Assembly (NCBI GenBank): GCA_030524715.1
Contig: JAUNGB010000038.1
Span: 1 to 45,932 of the forward strand
Origin: Eubacteriales bacterium
GTDB lineage: Bacteria; Bacillota; Clostridia; Lachnospirales; Lachnospiraceae
Direction: 5' to 3'
Length of the DNA stretch: 45,932 nt
The stretch's first letter is position 1, and every line of letters begins with the position of its first letter. Position numbers and translations under genes: made by a program. The notes under the pieces are model-generated. The model made no database searches. It saw only the letters and a program-made list of their open reading frames with translations, and was not told the origin of the DNA. Of the stretch, positions 34,587 through 44,467 are shown one piece after another.

Positions 34587-35930
34587 ATGAACGAGACAAT
34601 GCTGGCTCTTTTGGGCTTTGCGACCATCATTCTGATCATTGCTTTGCTGCTGAAAAACGTGACGGTTCCGGCGCTGGCTTTTATCGGAGTATCAACAGTG
34701 ACAGCGGCCATTCTGGTGGCTACCGGGACATTTACCATCGCGGAGATGGGAGATTTTATCAGCGCAGGCGTAGCGGGCGTACATTCTACCGCCGCCTTAT
34801 TCATCTTTTCCGTATTATTCTTCGGGATCATGACCGATGCGGGAATGTTTGACAAAATAATCAATGCATTAATGAAAAAAGTGGGAAACAACGTAGTAGG
34901 AGTTGCTATGATGACCTGTATCATCGCTATGATCGGACATCTTGACGGCGGCGGCGCGTCAACCTTCCTGATCACAATACCGGCAATGCTACCTGTATAC
35001 AAGCGTCTGAAAATGCGTCCGACAACCCTGCTTCTGATCTGTGTAACTGCAATGGGGGTTATGAATCTGCTTCCATGGGGCGGACCGACCATGCGCTCCG
35101 CTACGGTACTTGGAATAGATCCAAACCAACTGTGGATGCAGCTTTTGCCCATGCAGGTCGTGGGAGTTGTGATCGCCCTTGCAACTGCTTTTATCTGGGG
35201 AAATATTGAGAAAAAAAGAGGCGCAGGTACGTCGGCAGACGCTGCTGAGACGGAGGTTGCAGCAGAAGAAGCGGCAGGCGAAGCAGGCAGCACAGAGCTT
35301 GGAGATCTGGCAAGGCCGAAGCTGTTCGGGTTTAACATCATCCTTACTCTGATCGTTATCGTATGTCTGATCTTCCTGAAGGTACCGTCTTACTACACAT
35401 TTATGATCGGCTGTGCGGTGGCTCTTTTTGTCAATTATCCGGGTGCGAAGCTGCAGAATAAGATTATCAAATCACATTCCGGCCCGGCGCTTATGATGGC
35501 CTCCACTATCCTTGCCGCAGGCGTGTTCCTCGGCGTTCTGGAAGAAAGTGAAATCATGGTACATATGGCAAATGTACTTGCCGGTTTTATTCCGCAGTCC
35601 ATGGGACGCTTCCTTCCGTTGATCATCGGAGTTCTGTCTGTACCGCTCACTCTGATGTTCTGTACAGACTCCTATTTCTTTGGTCTTCTTCCGGTGCTTA
35701 TCGGAATCGGAGACGCGTTTGGAGTGGATCCGGCGCATACCGCAATCGCAATGGTTGTCTGCAGAAACTGCGCGACCTTTATCAGCCCGGTGGTTCCGGC
35801 AACTTTCCTTGGGGTAGGCCTTGCGGGAGTGGAAATTAAGGATCATATCAAGACAAGCTTCTTATGGATCTGGGGAGTCAGCATTGTCTGCCTGATCGCA
35901 GGAGCCCTCCTTGGTGTGCTGCATTTCTAA
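34587..35930 (+). CDS. CitMHS-type citrate:cation symporter
   Basis: A 447-residue transporter with about 11-12 membrane helices. A hydrophilic loop rich in A and E (about 208-240) splits it in two halves. Each half carries an ion-transporter motif: IGHLDGGGASTFLITIPAM in the first and FCTDSYFFGLLPVLIGIG in the second. This is the CitMHS pattern of metal-citrate:proton symporters. It probably feeds citrate to the CitDEF lyase. Its upstream region carries a cre-like box and tandem repeats. GGAGG precedes the ATG. It is monocistronic, with a terminator about 150 bp after the stop. Confidence 0.88.
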   Translation: MNETMLALLGFATIILIIALLLKNVTVPALAFIGVSTVTAAILVATGTFTIAEMGDFISAGVAGVHSTAALFIFSVLFFGIMTDAGMFDKIINALMKKVGNNVVGVAMMTCIIAMIGHLDGGGASTFLITIPAMLPVYKRLKMRPTTLLLICVTAMGVMNLLPWGGPTMRSATVLGIDPNQLWMQLLPMQVVGVVIALATAFIWGNIEKKRGAGTSADAAETEVAAEEAAGEAGSTELGDLARPKLFGFNIILTLIVIVCLIFLKVPSYYTFMIGCAVALFVNYPGAKLQNKIIKSHSGPALMMASTILAAGVFLGVLEESEIMVHMANVLAGFIPQSMGRFLPLIIGVLSVPLTLMFCTDSYFFGLLPVLIGIGDAFGVDPAHTAIAMVVCRNCATFISPVVPATFLGVGLAGVEIKDHIKTSFLWIWGVSIVCLIAGALLGVLHF

Positions 35931-36078
35931 AATAAAACTAAGAAATGGAATGGAATGATAAGTGTTGGCTGAAAGCTTTATATATAAAGGTGAAGGCATA
36001 GGATAAACATAGGATAAAGTTACAAAAGTATTTATATAGGGGCTGTCGGTTAATATCTGCTTTTGATCCCTGACATAT

Positions 36079-36149
36079 AAGAAAGAGAGCATCCTATAAA
36101 ATCCAGGATTTTATAAAAACCCGGATTTTTATGGGACGCCCTCTTTCTT
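36079..36149. terminator. Bidirectional terminator between the citrate transporter and the surface protein gene
   Basis: An outer stem AAGAAAGAG/CTCTTTCTT encloses ATCCTATAAAATCC paired loosely with GGATTTTTATGGGA. It serves both convergent genes. The rest of 35931-36209 shows only a CATAGGATAAA direct repeat (about 35995-36018). Confidence 0.78.
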
Positions 36150-36209
36150 TGCCCTTTATTTTTTGGCGAAAAAGTCTCTTATCTGAATATTCGGGAACTG
36201 CTCCCTGCG

Positions 36210-39200
36210 TCAGCCCGCCTTGCCGATGGTGACGGTGATGGTTCCCAGCGCTGCCCCCGTAAAGGTTCCTGTGGGCGCTCCGCTCAGTGAGAAATAAATA
36301 TCTGCCGTATTGTTTGCGCTCCAGTATTCTTCCAGCAGGGAGCTTCCCTCAGACTCTCCGGCGCCGGAGGATCCGGCAGAGCCTGACTGGTCTGTAGAAG
36401 AAAAGCTTCCGGTTACTTCGGCCAGTCCGTTTTCGGCAGTGTCCTTCGTGAATGTATAAGAAACCTCCACAGGCACGCTGCTGTCATTTGTTATAAGAAT
36501 CCTGCCGCCGTCGTCGTCAGAGTTGCCTGACGCGTCTACAGAATGCCATGTACCTGCTTCATAGCGAAGGGTATTTGGATTCCAATAGCTGTCGCCGTAG
36601 GCAAAGGACATGGAACCCCATTCCATGGATACGGAAATCATCTCATGATAATCGCTCTTTACAATGACCGTGCCGTAGCCGTCAGATGCGGACAGAGTGC
36701 TGCCGTAACTAATTGCATCTCTGGAAATTTCCGTCGCTTTTCCGGAGTTGTCTACCGCATAATACTGATATTCCGCATAACTGAGACTGCTGTCATTTTT
36801 AATGATCTGCAATAAAAGAGTCTGGGAGCCATCGCCGCTGATACTCGCTTCGCCGCCGGTATACATGCCTCCCGTAAGGCAGATGGAACTGGAAGCGATC
36901 CGGGATAGGGATATATACAGGCCGTATTGCTCTCCTTTGATATAGCCGTTGCTGATCGTCAGCACAGTGCCGTAGTTCGTATCGTTTACCTGCAGACCGA
37001 TTCTGCTTCCGGTAATTGTTCCCCCTGTAACAGCAACGCTGGGGAAGCCCGTAAGACTCAATCCAACCTCGCCTGAGATATCTCCGCCGCTGATGATGAG
37101 GCTGCCGTTGTCGTATCCGGATGCTATGCTTGCGGATATTCCGGCGCTTGTGCCGGAAATCGTGCCGCCGCTGATCTGAACATCTCCGTTGTCCACAACG
37201 ACTCCTACCCACGCCTGAATGGTACAGCCGTTTTTGATCTCCACAGATCCGCCTCTTACTAACAGACCACGTCCAAAACGATCAGCATTGGCGCTGATTT
37301 CGCCACTGTTTAAGATCGCGGTTCCGCTGCTGACTTCGATTCCATAAGCATAACCAGATAAGACGCAGATTTTGCCGCTGTTCATGGTAAAGCTGCCTCC
37401 CAGTACCCGGATGATTCCCTGATTACTGAAGGAGCCGGAGATGGTATACGGTCCGTTTTCGGAAGCAGCGCTTTCCAGGATAATGGATTCGCCCTCGCTG
37501 ACTGTCAAAGATTTGGAAGCGGTAACATCGGAAAGCAGTGTGACCGTCGCGGAGGTCCCCCCGGCGCTTTGCGTCTTTGCCTCATCCCATGCCGTGGCGA
37601 GATCGCCGTAATAAGTTATTTTTCCGCTCACGGTCACAGACGCGACAATGGTTCCCGTTGCCTCTGCACCGCAGACGGTACAGATTCTGTTTTCATCCCA
37701 TATGTGAGCCTGCGTCACAGAACCGCCGCAGACGGTACAGGTTCCGGTATGAGTTTCTCCGTCTCCGTTGTCTTTCCAGCCTGTACCGCTGTGATCTTCA
37801 GTCTCCACACATCCGCAGATGGAGCACTTCCTGCTGTGTGTCGCTTCGTCCCCGGCATCTGTCCAGTCTCCAAACTCATGGACACATCTCTTTACAATTA
37901 CCGTGCCTGTGATGACCTGGTTGCCTACAAACCGCTCCGCTTTCTCGCCCTCCGGTGTATAATAATCACAATACTCAGCCAGGATCTGATCCATATTGTA
38001 AGTGGATGAAGAAATAGTAAACACTCCGGAGGAATACGTACCTCCGGAGAGGAGGGCACCGCAGCCTTTGTCTAACTTCAGTGCAATACTCTCACCCGTA
38101 ATGGTGCCGCCGTGAATCTCAACACTGCCGCCTCCGCGCGCGTAGACGGCTGCTGCGTCCGACAAAATACCCTCAAGTTGCTCTTCGTAAATGGAACCGC
38201 CGTTTATGATGGCTTTGCCGCCTTCTACCGCCGCCACGCCGTAAGATCCCTTGGCAGAAACGGCACGGATTGTACTGCCCTCGTCGATCTGAGCTGTTCC
38301 GGTGTCGTACACGCAGACAGCGGAATTCCCGCTGGAAGCGGTCTCGACCGTACCGCCTGTCATAACAAAGACGCCGCCGCTGACTCCCACGGCATTGCTG
38401 CCGCCGGAACCCTGACTCACCGTACCGCTGGTCAGTGTCAGCGTTCCTCCGGTAATCGTGATCAGACCGCCGTTTGATACATTGACATTTCCGGAGAGGG
38501 TGTACGTTTCTCCGTTTTCTCCCTGCGCGCTGGACAGGATGATGGCGTTGCCTTCCTCCACGGTCAGAGCCTCCCCCAGCGCTACATTCTGAAGCAGAGT
38601 AAGCTCCGCAGGCGTTTGTGCGCTTCCCCTTTCCTTTGCGTCCGCCCACGCTTCCCCAAGGGTTTCCCAGAAGATTTTCCTGTCATTTGCCGTTACGCTG
38701 GCATAGAACGTTTTGCCGCAGTTCTGACAGGTTCCGTTTATCAGGTTGTCATGGGCGCATTCCGTGACGGTCACAGAAGCCGCAGCGCTTTGTACCTTGT
38801 ACCCGCTGCAGTCTACCACACAGTAATACTGACCGGTCTCGCCGCCCCGCAGTCCGGTGGGCAGGGTCAGAGAAGCGGACGTGCTTCCCGAATAACCGCC
38901 CTCGCTGTCGGAAAGCATTTGATCCGTGCCTTCAGCCCCGGCGCCGACCCGATACCATTGATAAAAAACCTCCGCGGCGTCCCCGGACAGCTCCGCCTGA
39001 ACGCTCAGTACCGCATCATTACTGCTGTATCCATAAGTCAGCTCCAGATCGGAGGGGGCGCTTACGCTTTTGACAGGAATGCTCCTGATGGAAATCGATG
39101 CGCGGCCGGCAAGCTGTCCGCCCTGATTCAGACTTTCTGTAATGTAGCATTTGTCCGTCTCATTATAGTACAGGAGTCCGTCCCCCAGTATACTGGAAAA

Positions 39201-40697
39201 GGCGTTCATTGAATAAATGCCCCCCAGATAGGCGCCGCCGGACAGCGCAGCCTTCACTGTGCTGTAATATAAACTCAATGCATAAGTCGAGGCGCCCTGA
39301 AGGGTTCCGTTCGTGATGGATACGCTTGCATTGCGGTAGGCAAGGACTCCGATCGTTCCTGTAATGCTGCCGCCATGGACGGTCAGGCTGCCATCGCCAG
39401 TTACGAAAATACCACTGTCTCCTTCGCTTTTTGCATAGCCGCTTTCCATGATCAGGGATGCTCCTTCACGGATATTGATCGCGTTGCCAAGGGCATTGGT
39501 TATGCTTCCTGTCTGACTGCTGCTGTCAAGCAGCGTCATCTGACAATTTGTCAGACGCAGAATCGTATTATAGTAACTGTCGCCGCCGGGATCGCCGTAC
39601 TGGTTGGCGTAGTTACTTAATGTATACCCGTTCAGATCCAGTGTGATCTGTCCGCCCGAAACCTCAATAATAGGAGCGGTACTGCAGTCTTTCAGCAAGG
39701 TAATCGTCGCCCCGCCCTCCGCCGCACAGGCGGCGGAAAACGCGTCTGTCGGATTTTCGTAATACGATATTTTATTGCCGGCCGTTACCCTTGCAACATC
39801 ATTTTCTCCCTGTTGGTCAATTGTAACAGTGATCCGTGGAAGTTCCGCACCTTCCCCAACGGTCAGCGTACAGGAGGCGCCGTCTGTCAGAACCGCCGTT
39901 TCCGGCAGTACCGGAACGTAAGTATAACTACTGCCTGCCGCCGATGCATCCGAGGAAAAGGTTCCTCCGGCGCTGGCTGCGGCATCAAGCTCCCATGTGA
40001 TTCCCGTTAATGTGAAATTAACGGTTTCCGTTTGCGGTGTATCCGTGATCTCCGCCGCGTGGACTGTCGCCGCCGGAAGGACAACATCCAGAAAAGAGGT
40101 CTGTATGTCTGTTTCGGAGCCTTCCTCCATCAGATTTTCCGGCTCCGCAGCAGCTTTCATGCCGTCCTCCTGCCCGTTTTCGGAATGCGCCTGCGGTTCT
40201 GCAGGGGAACTGTCAGCCGCTGGAGTTTCGGGCTGTGCCTGCGAGTCTGTTACATTGCCGTCAGACTGCGAAGCCTCCGGCGTTGTCTGCGGATCCGAAG
40301 TGCTGCCATCCGTCTGCGAAGCCTCTGGCGTTGCCTGCGGCTGCGATGTGTTGCCGTTATCCGGCGGAGCCTCGGACTGATCGCCTGCTTCGGCGCCATC
40401 CTTTGCTGTATTTTCCGGCCCTGTGGGCTCTGGATCCTGCACGGGGGATGTTTCCGCAGGCAATTCCAGTGTGACCGTTAAGCTGTCGGGCAGAGTAATC
40501 TCTGATTCTGCCGAGCCGATTGCCAGCGTCTGCGTCAGGATGTCGCTTGAAAGTTCTGCAAAAGCAGTGATTTTCCCTGTCTTTTCGCTGACAGCATCTG
40601 TTTCTGAAAGGCCGGAAACCGGAATGCTGCTTCCCACCAGAACAGATGTCAGCACAAGCGCCGCTATCCGCCGTAATTTCCTTTTAATTTTTTTCAT
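36210..40697 (-). CDS. Giant secreted surface protein with beta-helix repeats
   Basis: A protein of about 1495 residues. A signal peptide (basic KKIKRKLRR then AALVLTSVLVGSSIPVSG) is followed by a low-complexity P/S/T/E/Q-rich stalk (about 80-190) with 16-residue repeats such as TPEASQTDGSTSDPQT. The body has many glycine-rich turns (SGGTITG, NGGSIYE, GGTFSS types) typical of right-handed beta-helices, in three similar modules. Each begins near (K)I(T/S/F)Y(Y/W)E..., with TLL(K/Q)(D/N)V. Between modules lie Ig-like VFYQWYRVG and C-x2-C-G zinc-ribbon-like motifs (NCGKTF, CSICGCVE, CTVCGGSV). No LPXTG anchor is seen at the C-terminus. The start is ATG 40697, after AGGAG; an ATG 21 bp upstream lacks a site. 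An adhesin or glycan-binding role is inferred. Confidence 0.85.
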   Translation of the reverse strand: MKKIKRKLRRIAALVLTSVLVGSSIPVSGLSETDAVSEKTGKITAFAELSSDILTQTLAIGSAESEITLPDSLTVTLELPAETSPVQDPEPTGPENTAKDGAEAGDQSEAPPDNGNTSQPQATPEASQTDGSTSDPQTTPEASQSDGNVTDSQAQPETPAADSSPAEPQAHSENGQEDGMKAAAEPENLMEEGSETDIQTSFLDVVLPAATVHAAEITDTPQTETVNFTLTGITWELDAAASAGGTFSSDASAAGSSYTYVPVLPETAVLTDGASCTLTVGEGAELPRITVTIDQQGENDVARVTAGNKISYYENPTDAFSAACAAEGGATITLLKDCSTAPIIEVSGGQITLDLNGYTLSNYANQYGDPGGDSYYNTILRLTNCQMTLLDSSSQTGSITNALGNAINIREGASLIMESGYAKSEGDSGIFVTGDGSLTVHGGSITGTIGVLAYRNASVSITNGTLQGASTYALSLYYSTVKAALSGGAYLGGIYSMNAFSSILGDGLLYYNETDKCYITESLNQGGQLAGRASISIRSIPVKSVSAPSDLELTYGYSSNDAVLSVQAELSGDAAEVFYQWYRVGAGAEGTDQMLSDSEGGYSGSTSASLTLPTGLRGGETGQYYCVVDCSGYKVQSAAASVTVTECAHDNLINGTCQNCGKTFYASVTANDRKIFWETLGEAWADAKERGSAQTPAELTLLQNVALGEALTVEEGNAIILSSAQGENGETYTLSGNVNVSNGGLITITGGTLTLTSGTVSQGSGGSNAVGVSGGVFVMTGGTVETASSGNSAVCVYDTGTAQIDEGSTIRAVSAKGSYGVAAVEGGKAIINGGSIYEEQLEGILSDAAAVYARGGGSVEIHGGTITGESIALKLDKGCGALLSGGTYSSGVFTISSSTYNMDQILAEYCDYYTPEGEKAERFVGNQVITGTVIVKRCVHEFGDWTDAGDEATHSRKCSICGCVETEDHSGTGWKDNGDGETHTGTCTVCGGSVTQAHIWDENRICTVCGAEATGTIVASVTVSGKITYYGDLATAWDEAKTQSAGGTSATVTLLSDVTASKSLTVSEGESIILESAASENGPYTISGSFSNQGIIRVLGGSFTMNSGKICVLSGYAYGIEVSSGTAILNSGEISANADRFGRGLLVRGGSVEIKNGCTIQAWVGVVVDNGDVQISGGTISGTSAGISASIASGYDNGSLIISGGDISGEVGLSLTGFPSVAVTGGTITGSRIGLQVNDTNYGTVLTISNGYIKGEQYGLYISLSRIASSSICLTGGMYTGGEASISGDGSQTLLLQIIKNDSSLSYAEYQYYAVDNSGKATEISRDAISYGSTLSASDGYGTVIVKSDYHEMISVSMEWGSMSFAYGDSYWNPNTLRYEAGTWHSVDASGNSDDDGGRILITNDSSVPVEVSYTFTKDTAENGLAEVTGSFSSTDQSGSAGSSGAGESEGSSLLEEYWSANNTADIYFSLSGAPTGTFTGAALGTITVTIGKAG

Positions 40698-40770
40698 TCT
40701 GCTATTGCTCCTGTTCATTTACAATGTATTTTTACTTCTATCTGATTTTGTTTTTAATAATATTTCTTAA

Positions 40771-40799
40771 ATTATAGCAAACGCTTTTTGAAAAAGCAA
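40771..40799 (-). promoter_or_regulatory. Promoter of the surface protein with palindromic spacer
   Basis: On the minus strand, TTGCTT (40794-40799), a 17-bp spacer and TATAAT (40771-40776). The spacer and -35 contain a perfect palindrome GCTTTTT-C-AAAAAGC (40783-40797), which could be an operator. Confidence 0.72.
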
Positions 40800-40864
40800 C
40801 TGAACGAAAGTATAGTCCAGCAATGACGCTTAAAAAATATAGAGAAATAGAAAAGAACAAAATA

Positions 40865-40893
40865 TTGCTGTTTTGAGAAAACTTCGGTATAAT
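40865..40893 (+). promoter_or_regulatory. Promoter of the B3/B4-domain gene
   Basis: TTGCTG (40865-40870), a 17-bp spacer and a perfect TATAAT (40888-40893). The start point would be near 40900, giving a leader of about 140 nt before the ATG. Confidence 0.75.
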
Positions 40894-40899
40894 TTATAA

Positions 40900-41039
40900 T
40901 GCAATCGTGAGAGTGCAAAGCACAGAACAATCGACTTTTATTAATAAAAAGTTCCGGACAGCGGCTGAGCAGAGGGGCAAGCTTGCTTGTGCAGATGCTC
41001 AGACATTGGCCGGGCTGACCGAAGAAAGAGGAATAATAA
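40900..41039 (+). ncRNA. Structured 5' leader of unknown class
   Basis: The untranslated leader can fold. ACTTTTAT...ATAAAAAGT forms a hairpin at 40933-40952. CCGG...CCGG can enclose TGAGCA (40966-40971) paired with a TGCTCA (about 40995-41000), with an inner GCAAG/CTTG-rich stem. No T-box consensus (TGGNACCGCG) and no terminator-type hairpin was found, so it is not a T-box. It could regulate translation of the following gene. The folding was judged by eye only. Confidence 0.4.
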
Positions 41040-41705
41040 ATGCATACAATTACAATTGACAACCATTTGAAACAGCTTTGGCCTGATGCTGTTCTGGGCT
41101 GCGTCCAGTGTAAGGTAACGGTACAGGAAAGTCCCGGGGAATTGCTTCAGGAAATCGAAGCCTGTTCAAAAAGTCTCAGGGAAACCATCGAAAAAGTCCC
41201 CGATCTGCCTAAACGCGATAAAATCGCTCAGACCAGGAGCGCTTATAAGGCGTTTGGCAAGGAGCCAAGCCGTTACCGCAATTCTGCGGAGGCTATGTGC
41301 CGCAGGATCCTGCAGGGGAAGGGGCTTTATCAGATTAACAACGTGGTGGAATGCAACAATCTGTTTTCTATTAAAAGCGGTTATTCATTAGGAGCTTATG
41401 ACGTAAATAAGATCGACGGGGATGTGGTGTGGAAGGTGGCGGAAGAAGGCGCGCATTATCAGGGAATCGGCAAGGATCAGATCAATGTGGAATTTCTTCC
41501 TGTATTTTCAGACAGTCAGGGTCCCTTCGGCAACCCGACCAGCGATTCTGTCCGGACAAGGATTACGGAAGAAGCCCGGGAGATCCTGATGGTTATTTTC
41601 GGCTTTTCAGGAACTGATCATATGGAAGAGGATTTGAAGGAATTATGCTCCCTTTTGGAAAAATACTGCAATGGACGGGAGTTTGAGACGGCGATTATCG
41701 TATAA
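41040..41705 (+). CDS. B3/B4 tRNA-binding domain protein
   Basis: A 221-residue stand-alone B3/B4 domain, the editing-type fold found inside the phenylalanyl-tRNA synthetase beta subunit. Typical elements are RSAYKAFGKEPSRYRNSAEA (about 61-80), NNVVECNNLFSIKSGYSLGA and GNPTSDSVRTRITEEAREIL. Stand-alone members are widespread in Clostridia. Proposed roles are editing or checking of mischarged tRNA, but none is firmly established. GAGGA lies upstream of the ATG. It has its own promoter and an unusually long leader. Confidence 0.85.
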   Translation: MHTITIDNHLKQLWPDAVLGCVQCKVTVQESPGELLQEIEACSKSLRETIEKVPDLPKRDKIAQTRSAYKAFGKEPSRYRNSAEAMCRRILQGKGLYQINNVVECNNLFSIKSGYSLGAYDVNKIDGDVVWKVAEEGAHYQGIGKDQINVEFLPVFSDSQGPFGNPTSDSVRTRITEEAREILMVIFGFSGTDHMEEDLKELCSLLEKYCNGREFETAIIV

Positions 41706-41712
41706 TTGCCCA

Positions 41713-41741
41713 TTGCGGTTTTTACGGAAACAGACTATAAT
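41713..41741 (+). promoter_or_regulatory. Promoter of the aconitase-family hydratase
   Basis: TTGCGG (41713-41718), a 17-bp spacer and TATAAT (41736-41741), 29 bp before the ATG at 41771. The hydratase is thus transcribed on its own. Confidence 0.75.
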
Positions 41742-41770
41742 AAAACGATAAAGAATTGGAGGAGATTATT

Positions 41771-44029
41771 ATGAAACTGTACGACAGCGGTATTTATCTG
41801 GTAAACGGCAGAGATATCGTGGAGGAAAGCAATGCTTCCCTGCCCGTATCCAAAGAAGCAGCAGCCAAAAACACGATTGCCTACGGTATTCTGGAAGCGC
41901 ATAATACTTCCGGAAATATGGAGAAGCTTCAGATCAAATTTGATAAACTGACTTCTCACGACATTACGTTCGTAGGTATTATCCAGACAGCGCGCGCATC
42001 AGGACTGGAGAAGTTTCCGGTACCTTATGTGTTGACAAACTGCCATAACTCCCTCTGTGCGGTAGGAGGCACTATCAACGAAGATGACCATATGTTCGGA
42101 CTGACCTGTGCTAAGAAATACGGCGGCGTCTATGTTCCGCCTCATCAGGCCGTTATCCATCAGTTCGCCCGTGAAATGCTTGCAGGCGGCGGCAAGATGA
42201 TCCTTGGCTCTGACAGCCATACACGTTACGGCGCTCTGGGAACCATGGCAATGGGCGAGGGCGGACCGGAGCTTGTGAAGCAGCTCCTTTCCCAGACCTA
42301 TGATATTAATATGCCGGGAGTGGTAGCGATTTACCTGAAAGGGGAACCCCGTCCGGGTGTGGGACCGCAGGACGTTGCCCTTGCAATTATCGGCAAAGTA
42401 TTTGCCAACGGCTATGTAAAGAATAAAGTAATGGAATTTGTAGGCCCCGGCGTTGCCGCATTAAGCGCTGACTTCCGTATCGGCGTGGATGTTATGACTA
42501 CAGAAACCACATGCCTGTCCTCTATCTGGCAGACTGATGAGAAAATTGCGGAATACTATGAAATCCACGGAAGAAGCGAAGAATACAAAGAATTGAAGCC
42601 GGGCGAGATCGCATACTATGACGGCTGCGTTGAGATCGACCTTGGCGAGATCAAACCTATGATCGCTATGCCGTTCCATCCAAGCAACACCTATACCATT
42701 GACGAATTAAAAGCAAATCTGGACGACATTCTTGCTGATGTTGAGAAAAAGGCTCAGGTAAGTCTGGACGGTAAGATTCCCTTTACCTTAAGGGATAAAA
42801 TTGTAGACGGTAAGCTGTATGTGGAGCAGGGAATCATCGCAGGCTGCGCAGGCGGCGGTTTTGAAAATATCTGCGCGGCAGCGGATATCTTAAGAGGCTC
42901 CAGCATAGGCGCGGATGCGTTTACATTAAGTGTTTATCCGGCAAGTACGCCGATTTATATGGAACTGGCTAAGAACGGCGTTCTGGCTGACCTTCTGGCT
43001 ACAGGTGCTGTAGTGAAGACTGCATTCTGCGGCCCGTGCTTTGGCGCAGGCGATACTCCTGCCAATAATGCGTTCAGTATCCGCCATACGACCAGGAACT
43101 TCCCCAACCGTGAAGGCTCCAAAATCCAGAACGGTCAGATTTCTTCAGTTGCGCTGATGGATGCCCGTTCTATTGCGGCAACGGCTGCAAACAAGGGCTT
43201 TTTGACCTCTGCGGAAGAATATACCGGAAATTATACGAATCAGAAATATTTCTTTGATAAGACCATTTATGAGAATCGTGTGTTTGACAGCAAGGGCGTT
43301 GCGGATCCCAGCGTTGAGATCCAGTTCGGCCCGAATATTAAAGACTGGCCCAAGATGGCGCCGCTGGCAGAGAATCTGGTATTGAAGGTAGTTTCTGAGA
43401 TCCATGATCCGGTTACTACTACGGATGAGCTGATTCCTTCCGGTGAAACCTCATCCTATCGTTCCAATCCTCTTGGACTGGCTGAGTTTACTTTATCCAG
43501 AAAGGATCCGGCTTATGTGGGACGTGCCAAAGAGGTTCAGAAGGCGCAGCAGGCAATACAGGACGGCGGATGTCCGGTAGAGGCTCTTCCGGAGCTGGCG
43601 CCGGTGATGGATACCATCCATACGCAGTTCCCGGAGGCCGGAGAAGGAAACTTAGGCGTAGGAAGTACGATCTTTGCCGTAAAACCAGGTGATGGCTCTG
43701 CCCGTGAGCAGGCTGCCTCCTGCCAGAAGGTTCTCGGCGGCTGGGCAAACATTGCTAACGAGTATGCCACCAAGCGTTACCGCTCCAACCTGATTAACTG
43801 GGGAATGCTTCCGTTTTTGATTCCGGAGGGAGAGCTTCCGTTTGCAAACGGCGATTATCTCTTCTTCCCGGGAATACGCAGGGCAGTGGAAGAGAAGGCA
43901 GAGGTTATCAAAGGATATGTGGTAAAGGATGGCGCTCTGAAGGAATTTGAAGTAACTCTCGGCGAACTGACGGATGATGAACGCGAGATTATTTTGAAAG
44001 GATGCCTGATCAACTATAATAGGAGGTAA
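41771..44029 (+). CDS. Aconitase-family hydratase (YbhJ-like)
   Basis: A 752-residue protein of the aconitase superfamily, closer to E. coli YbhJ-type hydratases than to AcnA or AcnB. It has the substrate motif [20 protein letters not shown]. Cysteines for a [4Fe-4S] cluster are in [11 protein letters not shown] and [14 protein letters not shown], and the swivel domain has the [20 protein letters not shown] region. It probably interconverts citrate and isocitrate or a related hydroxyacid. Its place near the citrate module fits, but the substrate is unproven. TTG 41756 would add five residues; ATG 41771 is preferred because GGAGGAG lies before it. A terminator follows 170 bp later. Confidence 0.88.
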   Translation: MKLYDSGIYLVNGRDIVEESNASLPVSKEAAAKNTIAYGILEAHNTSGNMEKLQIKFDKLTSHDITFVGIIQTARASGLEKFPVPYVLTNCHNSLCAVGGTINEDDHMFGLTCAKKYGGVYVPPHQAVIHQFAREMLAGGGKMILGSDSHTRYGALGTMAMGEGGPELVKQLLSQTYDINMPGVVAIYLKGEPRPGVGPQDVALAIIGKVFANGYVKNKVMEFVGPGVAALSADFRIGVDVMTTETTCLSSIWQTDEKIAEYYEIHGRSEEYKELKPGEIAYYDGCVEIDLGEIKPMIAMPFHPSNTYTIDELKANLDDILADVEKKAQVSLDGKIPFTLRDKIVDGKLYVEQGIIAGCAGGGFENICAAADILRGSSIGADAFTLSVYPASTPIYMELAKNGVLADLLATGAVVKTAFCGPCFGAGDTPANNAFSIRHTTRNFPNREGSKIQNGQISSVALMDARSIAATAANKGFLTSAEEYTGNYTNQKYFFDKTIYENRVFDSKGVADPSVEIQFGPNIKDWPKMAPLAENLVLKVVSEIHDPVTTTDELIPSGETSSYRSNPLGLAEFTLSRKDPAYVGRAKEVQKAQQAIQDGGCPVEALPELAPVMDTIHTQFPEAGEGNLGVGSTIFAVKPGDGSAREQAASCQKVLGGWANIANEYATKRYRSNLINWGMLPFLIPEGELPFANGDYLFFPGIRRAVEEKAEVIKGYVVKDGALKEFEVTLGELTDDEREIILKGCLINYNRR

Positions 44030-44198
44030 CTCCATAAGAAGTTCGCAAAGGGACCGAAGCCCCGGTCCCTCTGCACACCCTTCGGGCTTAATAAGCCGCC
44101 TGAGCGTTTCAGGACGGCAGGTGTTTCAGAAGAGAGAAAACAGCTAATATGTCGATGAGCTAATCTTGAAGTGATAAGTGCAACGATGTACTGGACAG
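44030..44198. other. Gap after the hydratase with small hairpins
   Basis: A perfect GC-rich hairpin, AGGGACCG (44049-44056) with CGGTCCCT (44063-44070), has no T run. A second weak one is CCTGA...TCAGG (about 44099-44113). No convincing open frame was seen. Confidence 0.4.
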
Positions 44199-44231
44199 AC
44201 GTATCCGGATATTTTCCGGATGCGTTTTTTA
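44199..44231 (+). terminator. Intrinsic terminator downstream of the hydratase
   Basis: ACGTATCCGGA pairs with TCCGGATGCGT (one G-T pair) around a short loop, followed by TTTTTT. Confidence 0.85.
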
Positions 44232-44247
44232 TTCGCTTATGGGTCTA

Positions 44248-44316
44248 ATACCCCGCTGCTTGCAGCGTTCTAAAAAAGAAACCAGGAGCGGATACCCCGT
44301 TGCTTGCAGCGGGGTG
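44248..44316. repeat. Duplicated CCCCG palindrome
   Basis: ATACCCCGCTGCTTGCAGCG (44248-44267) and ATACCCCGTTGCTTGCAGCG (44292-44311) are 19/20 identical. The second is a complete hairpin (CCCCGTTGC/GCAGCGGGG). The first keeps only part of its right arm. They look like two copies of a small repeated palindromic element beside decayed phage DNA. Confidence 0.65.
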
Positions 44317-44409
44317 GTTCACCGAAGCGTAGTTATGTAAGCATACTTTGGACAACGATAAACAAACGAATTATATGTGTAGACCGTCACTCTCTGCACC
44401 GAAAGATTC

Positions 44410-44435
44410 AGCATCCGAAAGGGTGCTTTTTCTTT
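44410..44435 (+). terminator. Intrinsic terminator with GAAA loop
   Basis: AGCATCC-GAAA-GGGTGCT followed by TTTTCTTTT. It lies just before the primase remnant, with no obvious gene upstream of it. It may end a lost gene. Confidence 0.78.
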
Positions 44436-44467
44436 TGCGCATGAGCGGCGGACTATGGAGGTGAGAA

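Noticed and set aside
39375-40481. Plus-strand open frames opposite the surface protein stalk
   Set aside because: They are antisense shadows caused by the repetitive GC-rich codons of the minus-strand gene and have no ribosome binding sites.
40894-41039. T-box riboswitch before the tRNA-binding-domain gene
   Set aside because: No TGGNACCGCG-type T-box sequence and no terminator/antiterminator pair could be found.
40772-41062. A 96-residue frame on the minus strand over the promoter region of the B3/B4 gene
   Set aside because: It is rich in Cys, Phe and Ser, lacks a ribosome binding site and overlaps two good promoters and the leader. It is best explained as chance.
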